Source of the DNA: Clostridium sp.
GTDB lineage: Bacteria > Bacillota > Dethiobacteria > Dethiobacterales > Dethiobacteraceae
Length of the DNA: 64,000 nucleotides
Assembly (NCBI GenBank): GCA_018335695.1
Contig: JAGXRV010000089.1
Location: 1-64,000 of the forward strand
Reading direction: 5' to 3'
Every line of letters starts with the position of its first letter. Within the stretch, counting starts at the first letter, position 1. Positions 8,260 to 17,600 of the stretch are shown piece by piece. Under the pieces are notes generated by a model. That model was not told the DNA's origin, made no database searches, and was given only the letters and a program-made list of their open reading frames with translations. Made by a program: the position numbers and the translations under genes.

Positions 8260-9024
8260 ATGGAAGAGATTTTACAGGCCCTGCTGCGGGGCGAAATAGA
8301 TATGGAGACAGCCAAACATAAGCTTAATGTGCTGCAAATCAAACAAATTGGCAACATAGCTAAGCTGGACGTCAACCGCGCCAGGCGGACAGGAGCCCCG
8401 GAAGCAATTCTGGCGCATGACAAAGAGACAGAAGATGTATATCGGCTTTCTCTGGCGATGGCGGAAGCAAGCGGCTATGCTTTGATTACCAGAGCAAAAG
8501 AAAGCGATATAGCAGCTTTGGAGCAAGCGGTGCCGGATGGATATGAATTCGAAGTCAACCGCAAAGCGAGAACTTGTCTGCTTAAACGCCGGGGGCATGT
8601 TTTTGCGCATTCCGGTCGTATTGGCGTGCTGGCTGCCGGCACGGCTGATATCGGTGTGGCGGAGGAAGTTGTTATCACTGCTCAGGTTATGGGTTGTGAG
8701 GTAAGCAAGGCTTATGATGTGGGAGTTGCCGGAATCCATAGGCTGTATGGTCCCCTGACAGAAATGATGGAGCAAGGGGTAGCCGCCATAGTGGTTGTTG
8801 CCGGAATGGACGCTGTACTGCCTATTGTTGTTTCCAGTCATGTCAGCGTACCTGTCATCGGTGTGCCGACATCAGTTGGTTACGGGATGGGCAAAGATGG
8901 TCTTGCCGGGCTGATGACTATGTTGCAAACATGCTCTCCGGGGCTTGCGGTCGTCAATATAGACAACGGGTTTGGCGCCGCTGTTTTTGCTTCGCTGATT
9001 GCCAGACAAACAGTGAGAAGATAA
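8260..9024 (+). CDS. larB: Nickel-pincer cofactor biosynthesis protein LarB
   Basis: A 254-residue LarB protein. LarB carboxylates and hydrolyses nicotinic acid adenine dinucleotide, the first step toward the nickel-pincer nucleotide used by LarA. The C-terminal half is PurE-like (GRIGVLAAGTADIGVAEE, PVIGVPTSVGYG). ATG 8260 follows AAAGGAG at a normal distance. It is the last gene of the run; only nine bases separate its stop from the stop of the convergent protease gene and there is no hairpin between them. Confidence 0.93.
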   Translation: MEEILQALLRGEIDMETAKHKLNVLQIKQIGNIAKLDVNRARRTGAPEAILAHDKETEDVYRLSLAMAEASGYALITRAKESDIAALEQAVPDGYEFEVNRKARTCLLKRRGHVFAHSGRIGVLAAGTADIGVAEEVVITAQVMGCEVSKAYDVGVAGIHRLYGPLTEMMEQGVAAIVVVAGMDAVLPIVVSSHVSVPVIGVPTSVGYGMGKDGLAGLMTMLQTCSPGLAVVNIDNGFGAAVFASLIARQTVRR

Positions 9025-9033
9025 CCATGCCGG

Positions 9034-10014
9034 TTATTTTGCAAAATGCAGCGGGGCAACACGCAACAAAGTACCGATTACGTCTCTCGTCTGTCGGCCG
9101 CCATCTTGATGCCCCGGCTGCAAAATTGGATCTCCAATATTAGCCAGACTGTCTGAACCGTTTGTCGCGTTAGCCAGGACATGATTATTTGAGAGAATTA
9201 CTTTTTCACCGCTCCGATTGTCATAAGCTACGGCGCCGAACGTACCGGTAGCAAAAAAATAATGGCCGATACTCAGTCCGGGTTGTGCCGGCCTCATTCT
9301 TATTCTTCTATCCGGGTGCGAACCGTCAGATGCAACCTGAGTGTCGGCAGTCAAAATGCCGGTTTCCACTACATCGGTGGGAATAGCTCCAATCATGGAA
9401 GGAACGGTTTCCTCAGCTCTGAGGTAGTGAACAGGCAATTTACGGGAAACAAGCACAGTTATGCAAAATTCTCCTGTTTCATAGCCGGCGACAATTTTTT
9501 TGCCGATACCAATCCCTACTACATTAGGCAGTTGGAGCATTTCATTTCCCCTAAGCCGGCAAAGTTCATGGAAAGATCTGAATTCATCGTTTTCCGGAGT
9601 TGCCAGGCGGTCAGCCGGAAATGTCAAATGGATATCCAGCGCCTGCAACACATCAGCAATCGGGTGATAAATCGTTACTTTAGCACTGCCGGCAAAGAGC
9701 AAGCCGATGGCACGGTTTGCTCCGTCCAACAGCAAAGAACCGCTGTCGCCTGCTTCTCCCATTTTTGAAGTGATAATCTGCTGAGTGAACTGAGCAAAGC
9801 GACCGAAAGGAAAGCCAATATTTACTGTGGCCCCAATCACAGCTACACGTCCGGTTGTGTAGCCGCTGGAGCGGCCGCTTTTTTTTACTAAAAGTGACAA
9901 TTCTGCTTTTGCTAGACCGTTAACGGCACCAATGCCTAAAATGTCGCTTTTTACGCTCTCTGGCTCAAGGGGCTTGGCCAAGGCAGCATCCAACTGATAA
10001 TTTTTTTTCTCCAT
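9034..10014 (-). CDS. Trypsin-like serine protease with circularly permuted domain order
   Basis: A 326-residue protein built from the two halves of a known bacterial trypsin-like family, in reversed order. In ordinary members, as I know them, the order is NVVGxG region, SNNHVLAN (catalytic His), then VDAA (Asp), SGRTTG and GDSGS (Ser). Here Asp is residue 9 (QLDAALA), Ser is 91 (GDSGS), and the NVVGIGIG block and His278 (NNHVLA) come afterwards. The frame is open through the join (about residues 130-155). All three catalytic residues are present, so an active enzyme is possible. There is no signal peptide. ATG 10014 follows GGGGTGA; an ATG at 10047 lacks a binding site and directly follows a stop codon. 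The role is unknown. Confidence 0.8.
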   Translation of the reverse strand: MEKKNYQLDAALAKPLEPESVKSDILGIGAVNGLAKAELSLLVKKSGRSSGYTTGRVAVIGATVNIGFPFGRFAQFTQQIITSKMGEAGDSGSLLLDGANRAIGLLFAGSAKVTIYHPIADVLQALDIHLTFPADRLATPENDEFRSFHELCRLRGNEMLQLPNVVGIGIGKKIVAGYETGEFCITVLVSRKLPVHYLRAEETVPSMIGAIPTDVVETGILTADTQVASDGSHPDRRIRMRPAQPGLSIGHYFFATGTFGAVAYDNRSGEKVILSNNHVLANATNGSDSLANIGDPILQPGHQDGGRQTRDVIGTLLRVAPLHFAK

Positions 10015-10187
10015 CACTTCACCCCATCGTGCATATTTCTCTATCATTTATCGTATGCAAAGAGCCGGAGGAGGTGTAAAAATTCAAGACGCAAAAAAGG
10101 AATAACGGTCATCAAAGCAGAAAATATCAGCAATTGAACTGAAAGAGAAAACCAGGCGAGATTATTTGCTATCAGGAGGGACATTGC

Positions 10188-11129
10188 TTGGGCTTGCGCT
10201 TGTTCTGGGAGGTAAGTGAAGACAAACTTTTTAAATTTACAAAAGTACTGGTCTTACCGTTGCCTCGCTTACGTTTTAAATATAGTGCGGGAAAAATCAT
10301 CCCAACTGAGCTGACTTTAACAACAGGCTTTGAAAATTGCATAGAGGACAAAAATCTGCAAAAAGCTGCTTTACTTAGGGATTTATTTGCCAGGAGGATA
10401 TTAGACAAGAGCAAGCGGCGCTTTTTGGCTGGATCCCGCCTGCTGCTGGATGAGAGAACAGAGTGGGCGGCTGAAATATTCCGTAAAATTACAATCAGAG
10501 ATGAAACGCAGGCTGACGCATTTTTTGCCTTGGCTCTCTGTTGCCTTGACCCGCAGGAACAGTTGCAGGCAATAGAGCGGACTTTATTGCTAAGAAGAGA
10601 GTATACCCGTTTAAGTAAAGAAGCCGGTGTTGCGTTTTGCGCTGTCTTCTCCGGCTGCGACGGCAGACAGATACGTGTGGTGAATGATTTACAGGGGCTT
10701 GAAATATTGGCGGCAGAAATCTTTCAGATTCATGGAAAGCTGGAAGATGCATGGCGTTTGCTTGAGCATTCACAGCATGCTGATTCAGACATTTTCCGTT
10801 TTTCTCGCGGCGAATTACTGCTGAGGTTAAAGCGCTATGAGGAGGCAATCGACGTTTTAAAACGACTTAAACCTAACGAGCATCTGGTTAGTCAGTCGTC
10901 TTATCTCATGGGTTTCGCTTTAGAAAAACTTGGCTATCACTCTACCGCTGTACAAGTTTATCGTGGTTGCTTAAGGGACGAGAAAATCAGTAAACGGTTG
11001 GAACTGGAGGTTCGCCGGCAATTGGTAGCCCTTTTGGAACGGGAAAAAAAGATGCATTTGGCACAACGTGAAAGCGAATTGCTGGCTGCCTTGGAGAGAC
11101 TTCTGGAGCTTGAGCAAAAAAAACCGTAA
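10188..11129 (+). CDS. TPR-like repeat protein
   Basis: A 313-residue, highly helical protein with tetratricopeptide-like units in its second half, for example about residues 175-200 (LEILAAEIFQIHGKLEDAWRL), 205-230 (RGELLLRLKRYEEAIDVL) and 240-265 (YLMGFALEKLGYHSTAVQVY). Such proteins serve as scaffolds; no partner can be named. TTG 10188 is the start because AGGAGGG at 10174-10180 is seven bases upstream. It is divergent from the permuted protease gene. The stop codon lies inside the stem of its own terminator. Confidence 0.75.
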   Translation: MGLRLFWEVSEDKLFKFTKVLVLPLPRLRFKYSAGKIIPTELTLTTGFENCIEDKNLQKAALLRDLFARRILDKSKRRFLAGSRLLLDERTEWAAEIFRKITIRDETQADAFFALALCCLDPQEQLQAIERTLLLRREYTRLSKEAGVAFCAVFSGCDGRQIRVVNDLQGLEILAAEIFQIHGKLEDAWRLLEHSQHADSDIFRFSRGELLLRLKRYEEAIDVLKRLKPNEHLVSQSSYLMGFALEKLGYHSTAVQVYRGCLRDEKISKRLELEVRRQLVALLEREKKMHLAQRESELLAALERLLELEQKKP

Positions 11130-11164
11130 CTACCGGCGCAATCGTCCGGATGTTACGGTTTTTT
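11119..11164 (+). terminator. Intrinsic terminator after TPR gene
   Basis: AAAACCGTAAC pairs with GTTACGGTTTT, followed by T residues. The TAA of the upstream gene is part of the stem. Confidence 0.9.
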
Positions 11165-11244
11165 GCTTGCAGACTTTTACCAGTTTTCAGCAAAGTTCAG
11201 TGAAACCTCTAACGAAATTTACGGCATTACCTTGCCAGTTACGG

Positions 11245-11298
11245 AAATATATGTTAATATCTAAAAAGTTACTATTTTATATTAACGAACATATATTT
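11245..11298. promoter_or_regulatory. Inverted repeat at the methyltransferase promoter
   Basis: AAATATATGTT (11245-11255) is repeated in inverse as AACATATATTT (11288-11298); AATAT/ATATT extends the arms with a four-base offset. It lies 20-75 bases upstream of the methyltransferase ATG and covers the AT-rich stretch where the promoter should be. It may be the operator for the helix-turn-helix at the enzyme's own N-terminus. The right arm also resembles a LexA box with one key mismatch. Confidence 0.5.
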
Positions 11299-11318
11299 GG
11301 GTCAGGGAGGGCAGAGAT

Positions 11319-12668
11319 ATGTACTTAGATAAATATAAAATACGTGAAGCTATGGCTGAGAAAGGAATCACTACTCAGACAGAGTTGGCCTGCAATTTGG
11401 GGATAACTAAGAATCAATTATCAGTGTTGTTATCAAAAAAATTTAATCCCATTAAAAGTAACGTAATGCTAATGTGTGATTATTTGGGGGTATCTCCGCT
11501 ATCAATTATTTCTGAGGAAATTCCTGAGGGATATCAAACTCGAATATTTGATTTGCTAAATAACGAAACAACAGCAAAAAAATATTGTCATCATTCAAAA
11601 CAGACGAAAGACACTAAAAGAAAAAAGGAAAACCTGCCTAATGCTAACTTAGAACTTGGTTATCCTGTTAGGGTGCTTGAACTTTTTGCAGGTGGAGGTG
11701 GGCTTGCATGCGGTTTAGAGAAGGCTGGCCTTAATAGTGTAGCACTGATCGAGATAGATAAGAAGTGCTGTGACACTCTTAAAAAGAACAGACCTTCCTG
11801 GAATATAATCAATGCTGACATACATGATGTTAATTTTTCCCAGTTTAATGTAGACGTTGTTACGGGTGGCTTCCCATGCCAAGCATTTAGTTATGCCGGT
11901 AAGAAGCTTGGGTTTGAGGATACTCGTGGAACATTATTTCATGAATTTGCAAGGTGCCTAAAAGAGACAAGACCTCTTCTTTTTATGGCTGAAAATGTCA
12001 GAGGATTAATTAGTCACGACCATGGCAAAACCCTAAATACAATTCTAAGGGTGTTTGCAGAGCTCGGCTATAAAGTCCAATATAAACTTCTCAATGCAGT
12101 AAATTATGGTATACCTCAAAAGAGAGAAAGGATTGTAATAGTCGGCACATTGGCTGGAGTAGATTTCGAATACCCTGAGAAAGAAGAGGCGGTAAAAACT
12201 ATTAGAGACGCTTTAACTGATGTGCCGCCCTCCGAGGGGATGCAATACTCTGAAAACAAGAAGAGAGTACTGCAACTCGTCCCGCCTGGCGGATGTTGGC
12301 GTAGTTTGCCTGAAGATATTCAAAAATTTTACATGGGTAAAAGCTATTATTCAAGTGGTGGACGCACTGGTATGGCGAGAAGACTATCTTGGGACGAACC
12401 AAGTTTGACGTTAACATGCTCGCCCACACAAAAACAGACAGAGCGTTGTCACCCTGAGGAAACACGCCCACTTACAGTAAGAGAATATGCCAGAATACAG
12501 ACATTCCCTGATGATTGGATCTTTGCAGGCACAATTAGCGATAAATACAGGCAGATTGGCAATGCAGTACCTGTCGAGTTGGGCTATAAATTAGGCGTGC
12601 AGATCGTCCAGGCCATATATGCTTTTAAAAGTAGGATTGAGTCTGCGGAACAAGAAATTTTCGGCTAA
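11319..12668 (+). CDS. HTH-C5 DNA cytosine methyltransferase (type II)
   Basis: A 449-residue fusion. Residues 1-68 form an XRE-like helix-turn-helix (TQTELACNLGITKNQLSVLL). From about residue 115 it is a 5-methylcytosine methyltransferase: motif I LELFAGGGGLACGLEKAG, motif IV GGFPCQAFSYAG with the catalytic Cys, motif VI ENVRGL, motif VIII QKRERIVIVG, and motif X GNAVPVELG. N-terminal HTH domains of this kind (M.SsoII, M.EcoRII) repress their own gene. The recognition sequence cannot be read from the protein; the partner nuclease suggests a GGWCC- or GGNCC-like site. AGGGAGG precedes the ATG. Base composition is more AT-rich than the neighbours, typical of mobile restriction systems. Confidence 0.93.
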   Translation: MYLDKYKIREAMAEKGITTQTELACNLGITKNQLSVLLSKKFNPIKSNVMLMCDYLGVSPLSIISEEIPEGYQTRIFDLLNNETTAKKYCHHSKQTKDTKRKKENLPNANLELGYPVRVLELFAGGGGLACGLEKAGLNSVALIEIDKKCCDTLKKNRPSWNIINADIHDVNFSQFNVDVVTGGFPCQAFSYAGKKLGFEDTRGTLFHEFARCLKETRPLLFMAENVRGLISHDHGKTLNTILRVFAELGYKVQYKLLNAVNYGIPQKRERIVIVGTLAGVDFEYPEKEEAVKTIRDALTDVPPSEGMQYSENKKRVLQLVPPGGCWRSLPEDIQKFYMGKSYYSSGGRTGMARRLSWDEPSLTLTCSPTQKQTERCHPEETRPLTVREYARIQTFPDDWIFAGTISDKYRQIGNAVPVELGYKLGVQIVQAIYAFKSRIESAEQEIFG

Positions 12669-12688
12669 ACTGAAAGTCATAGATACAG

Positions 12689-13396
12689 CTAAAAGTTAAG
12701 TTTTTCTTCTATCTCTTTAGCAAGCTCTTCCACAACTTCTTCTAAGAAGTTGCTGCCGTCGATTCCAAGTGCAACTTCACCGATCGCTCGAATCAAATCA
12801 TGGTAACAGTTTTCTGCACCTGTTAAACGGTGCCAAAAATCCTTACCTATAATAACAGGATAATCTTTGTCAATTTTTTTGTAGTGATAACTAAGTTCCT
12901 GAGGAGTGCCATACATTACACCTACAATGAGATCGCCGATGTTTAACTGGAGATTATTAGCTCGTGCGATATTCTTGATGTTTTTAAAATTACCAATGAT
13001 TGAGCCTACATCTCCACTGTTTATAGTGCTAGGTCCTGACTTTAGTTGGCAGTATTTCTTTCGTCCATCCAAATGGTCAATAAATTCAATATCTATGCCT
13101 TGTGTTGTGGAGCCAAATCCTCCTAAAACATTACTACAAAACTTTTGAGTGTTCTGACCAAATGATGTAGATATTGAAGTTCCTAGTGCCCTTGGATAGA
13201 CTAAAGCTCTGGCCATGCTTTTTGGGTCACTATTGCCAGCAAAAAAGTTAGCAACATAACTAATCAGGAAAGGGTTAATCTTAAACTCTTTCAAATTCCT
13301 AAGCTTCATTGTATTGTTAATATGTTTTGGTACTATTTCTTCTTTGAAAAACCTTTGAGCCTTTGCTAGGACTTCGTCTCTCAATTGCTGTTCCAT
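12689..13396 (-). CDS. Type II restriction endonuclease, Eco47II-like
   Basis: A 235-residue nuclease convergent with the methyltransferase (20 bases between stops). The core GIDIEFIDHLDGRKKYCQLKSG holds the PD-(D/E)xK arrangement, with acidic residues before and QxK after the hairpin, followed by PSTINSGDV. This agrees with the Eco47II family, members of which cut GGWCC-type sites; the exact specificity is an inference. Two ATG codons are in tandem (13399, 13396); GGGGGAG is better spaced for the second. The gene starts only about 15 bases after the leuB stop on the same strand, so it could be transcribed from the leuB promoter. Confidence 0.82.
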   Translation of the reverse strand: MEQQLRDEVLAKAQRFFKEEIVPKHINNTMKLRNLKEFKINPFLISYVANFFAGNSDPKSMARALVYPRALGTSISTSFGQNTQKFCSNVLGGFGSTTQGIDIEFIDHLDGRKKYCQLKSGPSTINSGDVGSIIGNFKNIKNIARANNLQLNIGDLIVGVMYGTPQELSYHYKKIDKDYPVIIGKDFWHRLTGAENCYHDLIRAIGEVALGIDGSNFLEEVVEELAKEIEEKLNF

Positions 13397-13411
13397 CATT
13401 GCTCCCCCAAG

Positions 13412-14464
13412 TTAGAGGTTTTTGACTACTAAATCGCCCACTTCCTGCGTACTATAGCCCATCTTGCCGGCAGCCAGGCTTTTAATGTGGGATTGGCAGA
13501 TTTTTATCACAGAGTTTTCTACTCTGGAGGCGGCATCAGTTTCATTAATGTTCTCCAGCAACATCGCGGCAGCGCCGATGGCAGCCAAGGGATTCACCAC
13601 ATTTAGCCCGGTATATTTCGGGGCAGACCCGCCGATAGGTTCAAACATGGAAACGCCTTCAGGGTTGATGTTACCACCGGCGGCTATCCCCATCCCACCC
13701 TGAATCATGGCTCCCAAATCGGTGATGATATCGCCAAACATATTTTCCGTTACGATCACATCAAACCATTCTGGGTTTTTCACCATCCACATTACTGTGG
13801 CATCAACATGAGCATAATCCCTTGTGATCTCCGGGAATTCTTTTTGACCAACTTCATGGAAAGCTCGCTCCCAGAGGTCAAATACATATGTGAGTACATT
13901 AGTCTTACCGCAGAGTGTTACTTTTTTATCTTTATTCCGTTTCCTGGCGTATTGAAACGCATAGCGAACGCAACGCTCCACCCCTTTGCGAGTAGCGATT
14001 GATTCTTGCAGAGCGATTTCATCTGCAGTCCCCTTGCGGAGAAAACCACCGGCACCGGCGTATTGACCCTCTGTATTTTCCCTTACGACTACAAAATCAA
14101 TCTCTTTGGGACCTTTGTCTTTAATTGGTGTTTCTACGCCAGGATAAAGCTTTACCGGTCGAAGATTTATGTACTGATCCAGCTCAAAACGCAACCGTAA
14201 GAGCAGTCCTTTTTCCAGGATGCCTGGCTTGACATCAGGATGACCGATAGCTCCCAGATAAATAGCGTCAAACGTTCTTAACTCCTCTACCACACTGTCC
14301 GGAAGAATTTCACCTGTGCGCAGGTAACGTTCGCCACCTAAATCATAATGCGTATACTCCAATTTGAAACCGTTAGCTTCACTGACGGCATCAAGAACTT
14401 TCAAGCCTTCACGCACTACTTCAGGACCTGTCCCATCTCCGGGAAGAACAGCAATTTTATACAT
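13412..14464 (-). CDS. leuB: 3-isopropylmalate dehydrogenase (isocitrate/isopropylmalate dehydrogenase family)
   Basis: A 350-residue NAD-dependent beta-decarboxylating dehydrogenase. Family landmarks: GDGTGPEV at residue 10, LRPVKLYPG with the substrate-binding arginines near 100, [15 protein letters not shown], and the metal-binding [16 protein letters not shown], followed by the NAD-binding [12 protein letters not shown]. The leucine-pathway reaction oxidises 3-isopropylmalate to 2-oxoisocaproate. Relatives act on tartrate or other malate derivatives, so substrate is probable, not certain. leuA is 27 kb away and leuCD are not in the window. ATG 14464 has AAAGGAGG upstream; the longer frame to 14500 is discounted. 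Confidence 0.78.
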   Translation of the reverse strand: MYKIAVLPGDGTGPEVVREGLKVLDAVSEANGFKLEYTHYDLGGERYLRTGEILPDSVVEELRTFDAIYLGAIGHPDVKPGILEKGLLLRLRFELDQYINLRPVKLYPGVETPIKDKGPKEIDFVVVRENTEGQYAGAGGFLRKGTADEIALQESIATRKGVERCVRYAFQYARKRNKDKKVTLCGKTNVLTYVFDLWERAFHEVGQKEFPEITRDYAHVDATVMWMVKNPEWFDVIVTENMFGDIITDLGAMIQGGMGIAAGGNINPEGVSMFEPIGGSAPKYTGLNVVNPLAAIGAAAMLLENINETDAASRVENSVIKICQSHIKSLAAGKMGYSTQEVGDLVVKNL

Positions 14465-14639
14465 CTGGGTGCCTCCTTTATTGACCACTATTAACCACAA
14501 AAATATACGCTTACTATTTTAATATAAAACAGAGTAAAAGGGAAGAGCGAAAAGGGATTTGAGAGGATTAAGGCGAATTTGTCAAGTTGCTTGCCACGAT
14601 GAGAAATCTCCGCCGCTTAAATACTGGGGGATGGCTGAA

Positions 14640-17600
14640 ATGACAATTCGTTTTATCTTGGGCAGAGCAGGCAGCGGAAAAACTACTGCCTGCCTGCATG
14701 CGATCGCAAAATTAAGTAAACTTGAGCCGCTCGGTCCGCCACTAATCTTTCTGGTACCTGAACAAGCAACTTTTCAAATGGAACGTGAACTGGCTCTGCT
14801 TTGCGGTGGCGGAACTTTCAGGGCGCAGGTACTCTCCTTTCAACGACTTGCTTACAAACTTCTGCAGGAAGGGAAAAAGCCTTTGGCTCTAATCAGCGAG
14901 CAAGGAAAACAGATGGTTTTGCGACGGCTGCTGCAGAAACACTTTGCTGAAATGAGTATGCTAGGCAAAGCAGCCAAGCAGCCTCGTTTTTGCCTGCAGT
15001 TGTCGGCTCAGTTACGCGAATTGAACAATTATAGGATAACGCCGGAAAATTTGCGGGAACATGCGGAAAAAGCTAAGCACTCCTCTGTTTTACAAGGAAA
15101 GTTGCGTGATTTAGCTGAAATATTTAGTGCCTACGAAAAACATATCAGTAATCGCTTTATCGATCCCGAAAATCTGCTTCAGCTCTTGGCTGCCACGATA
15201 GAAAACGGCGGGTTGCCTGCCGGCACGATGGTCTGGGTTGACGGGTTTGCCGGATTCACACTGCAAGAATATGCGGTATTAAGCGCAATCAGTAAGGCTG
15301 CCTCACAAGTAGAGCTTACGCTTTGCCTTGACCCTGCGCTAGCTATCTCCGAGCCGTCAGAGGAAGCACTGTTTCATCCAACCTTAGATAGCAGGCAAAG
15401 ACTTATGAAACTTGCTATGCAAGCAAATATCTGCTTACTGCCGCCATTAATTTTACCCCTGCAAGGCCAGGAAACCCGTTATACATATTCTCCGCCATTA
15501 GCGCATCTGGAAGCACAGGTTGATTGCTTTCCTTTCAAACCTTTTGAGCAGTCGACTGCGAATATAAAATTGGTGAAAGCTGCCGGCATGCGCGCGGAAG
15601 TTGAAGCAATGGCACGGGACATTTACCGGATTGTCAGAGAAAACGGCTGGCGTTACGCTGATATCGGCGTTATACTCCGCAATTTTTCAGGTTATCATGA
15701 TTTGGTGGCAGCAGTGTTTCACGAATACAATATTCCTTGTTACATAGATACGAGATATTCCGCGGCAACACATCCGCTGGTAGAATTTCTGCGTTCCGCA
15801 CTGGAGGCAGTCTTGAGCAACCTGAGTTCCACGACAGTCATTCAATTATTGAAAACGGATTTATTCCCGCTTGACAGACTGGAAACGGACAGGCTCGAAA
15901 ACTATGTTCGTGCTCACGGAATCCGAGGAAGGCGTTGGCTCGATAAAAAACCGTGGACTTTCAGCTTAAATTTGGCACTGGAAGATCAACAGGATGAGCA
16001 ACTTGAAGTGACGGCCGACTTGGCCGCCATCAATAAGGCAAAAGAGCTCTTTACTCTTTACTTTGATCCTTTTTATAAAAGAGTGACAAGTTCAGGACAG
16101 GAAGTGACTGTCTATTGTCAGGCTGTCTGGGAATTGCTTGAAAGTATTGGCGCTCAGTCAACTTTGCAGGCATGGGCGGAAGCACAGACAGCAGACGGTG
16201 AAATATATCAGGCGGCGCAACACCGCCTGGTCTGGCAAGGAGTTATAGAACTGCTCAGTCAGGCTTATGAAGTTTGGGAAGGACAAACAATGAGCCTGCA
16301 GGAATTTACGCAGCTCATTTTTACTGGACTGGAAAGTCTGACATTGGGCATAACTCCGGTAGGACTCGACCAGGTAATTGTTGGCAGCATAGAGCGCTCT
16401 CGTATGCCGCGAATTAAGGCGGCGTATGTGCTGGGGTTAAGCGAAGGCGATTTTCCGGCCAGACTGCAAGAAGAAGGAATATTCGCTGATGAGGAACGCG
16501 ATTTGCTGGCAACGGCAGGGATGGAAATGTCGGCAACGCGACGGCAAAAATTATTTCACGAACAATACTTATCGTATATTGCCCTGACCCGTAGCTCCGA
16601 ATATCTCTGGGCAAGTTACTCATTGGCAGATGAAGAGGGTAGGGGGAAAAGGCCTTCCATCCTTTTTAAGCGGCTGCAACAGATTTTTCCTAAGAATGAG
16701 ATTTGCTTTATACTTAATCAACCCGATAATAGTGATGATTTAACTCTCTTAACCGAACCGAAGAAAACGGCGGCAAACCTATTGCTGCAGGCCAGCCGCT
16801 GCATTAATAACGGTCAGTTTTCAGCTTTTTGGGCTGCTGTTTATAATGAATCTTTACAGCAGCCGCAGATATTCGATGCCATGAAAGTGCTTTGGCGCGC
16901 ACTGAAAGAAACCAATATTGTCGGTCCTCTTGCCGGCTCTACACTTGAGGCATTATCTGGCAAGCCGCTAAAGAGCAGCGTTTCTCGCCTGGAACTGTTT
17001 GCCCGCTGCCCATTTGCCCACTTTGCACGCTACGCTCTTCGACTTGAGGAGAGGAAAGAGTACCGCTTGGAAGCACCTGATGTAGGCGTATTTTATCATG
17101 CAGCGCTAAGTAAGTTTGTAGCCGGGTTGCTAAATGAACGGGAAAGTTGGCTTAACCTTGGTGACGCGGAAATCCGAGAAAAAATGAGTCAAATTGTAGA
17201 AGATTTGACTCCTCGCTTGCGCAGTGAAATTCTTATTTCCACCTTACGGATGCGATATTTAGCTGAAAAGTTGAAAAAAATTTTAGGACAAGCAGCAGTG
17301 GCATTGACAGAACTTGCACGCAGCAGCAGTTTTCTGCCTATAGCTCTGGAACTTTTCTTTGGTCACAAAATTTTGTCACCATGGCGACTTGCAGGCGGGG
17401 GAGTAGAACTTTTGCTCTATGGTCAGATTGACCGGGTGGACTTGGCTGAAAGTGAGGGACGAGCATATCTGGTTGTCATTGATTACAAAACAAATCCACT
17501 GGATTTAAAGTTGAGTGATGTCTGGCATGGCATAGCATTACAACTGCTTACTTATCAGGCAGTTGTCTTGGAACAGTCGGCTCAGTTTACAAAATTGCCT

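Noticed and set aside
11286-11299. LexA box upstream of the methyltransferase
   Set aside because: CGAACATATATTTG lacks the key G of the right half; it is better explained as an arm of the inverted repeat.
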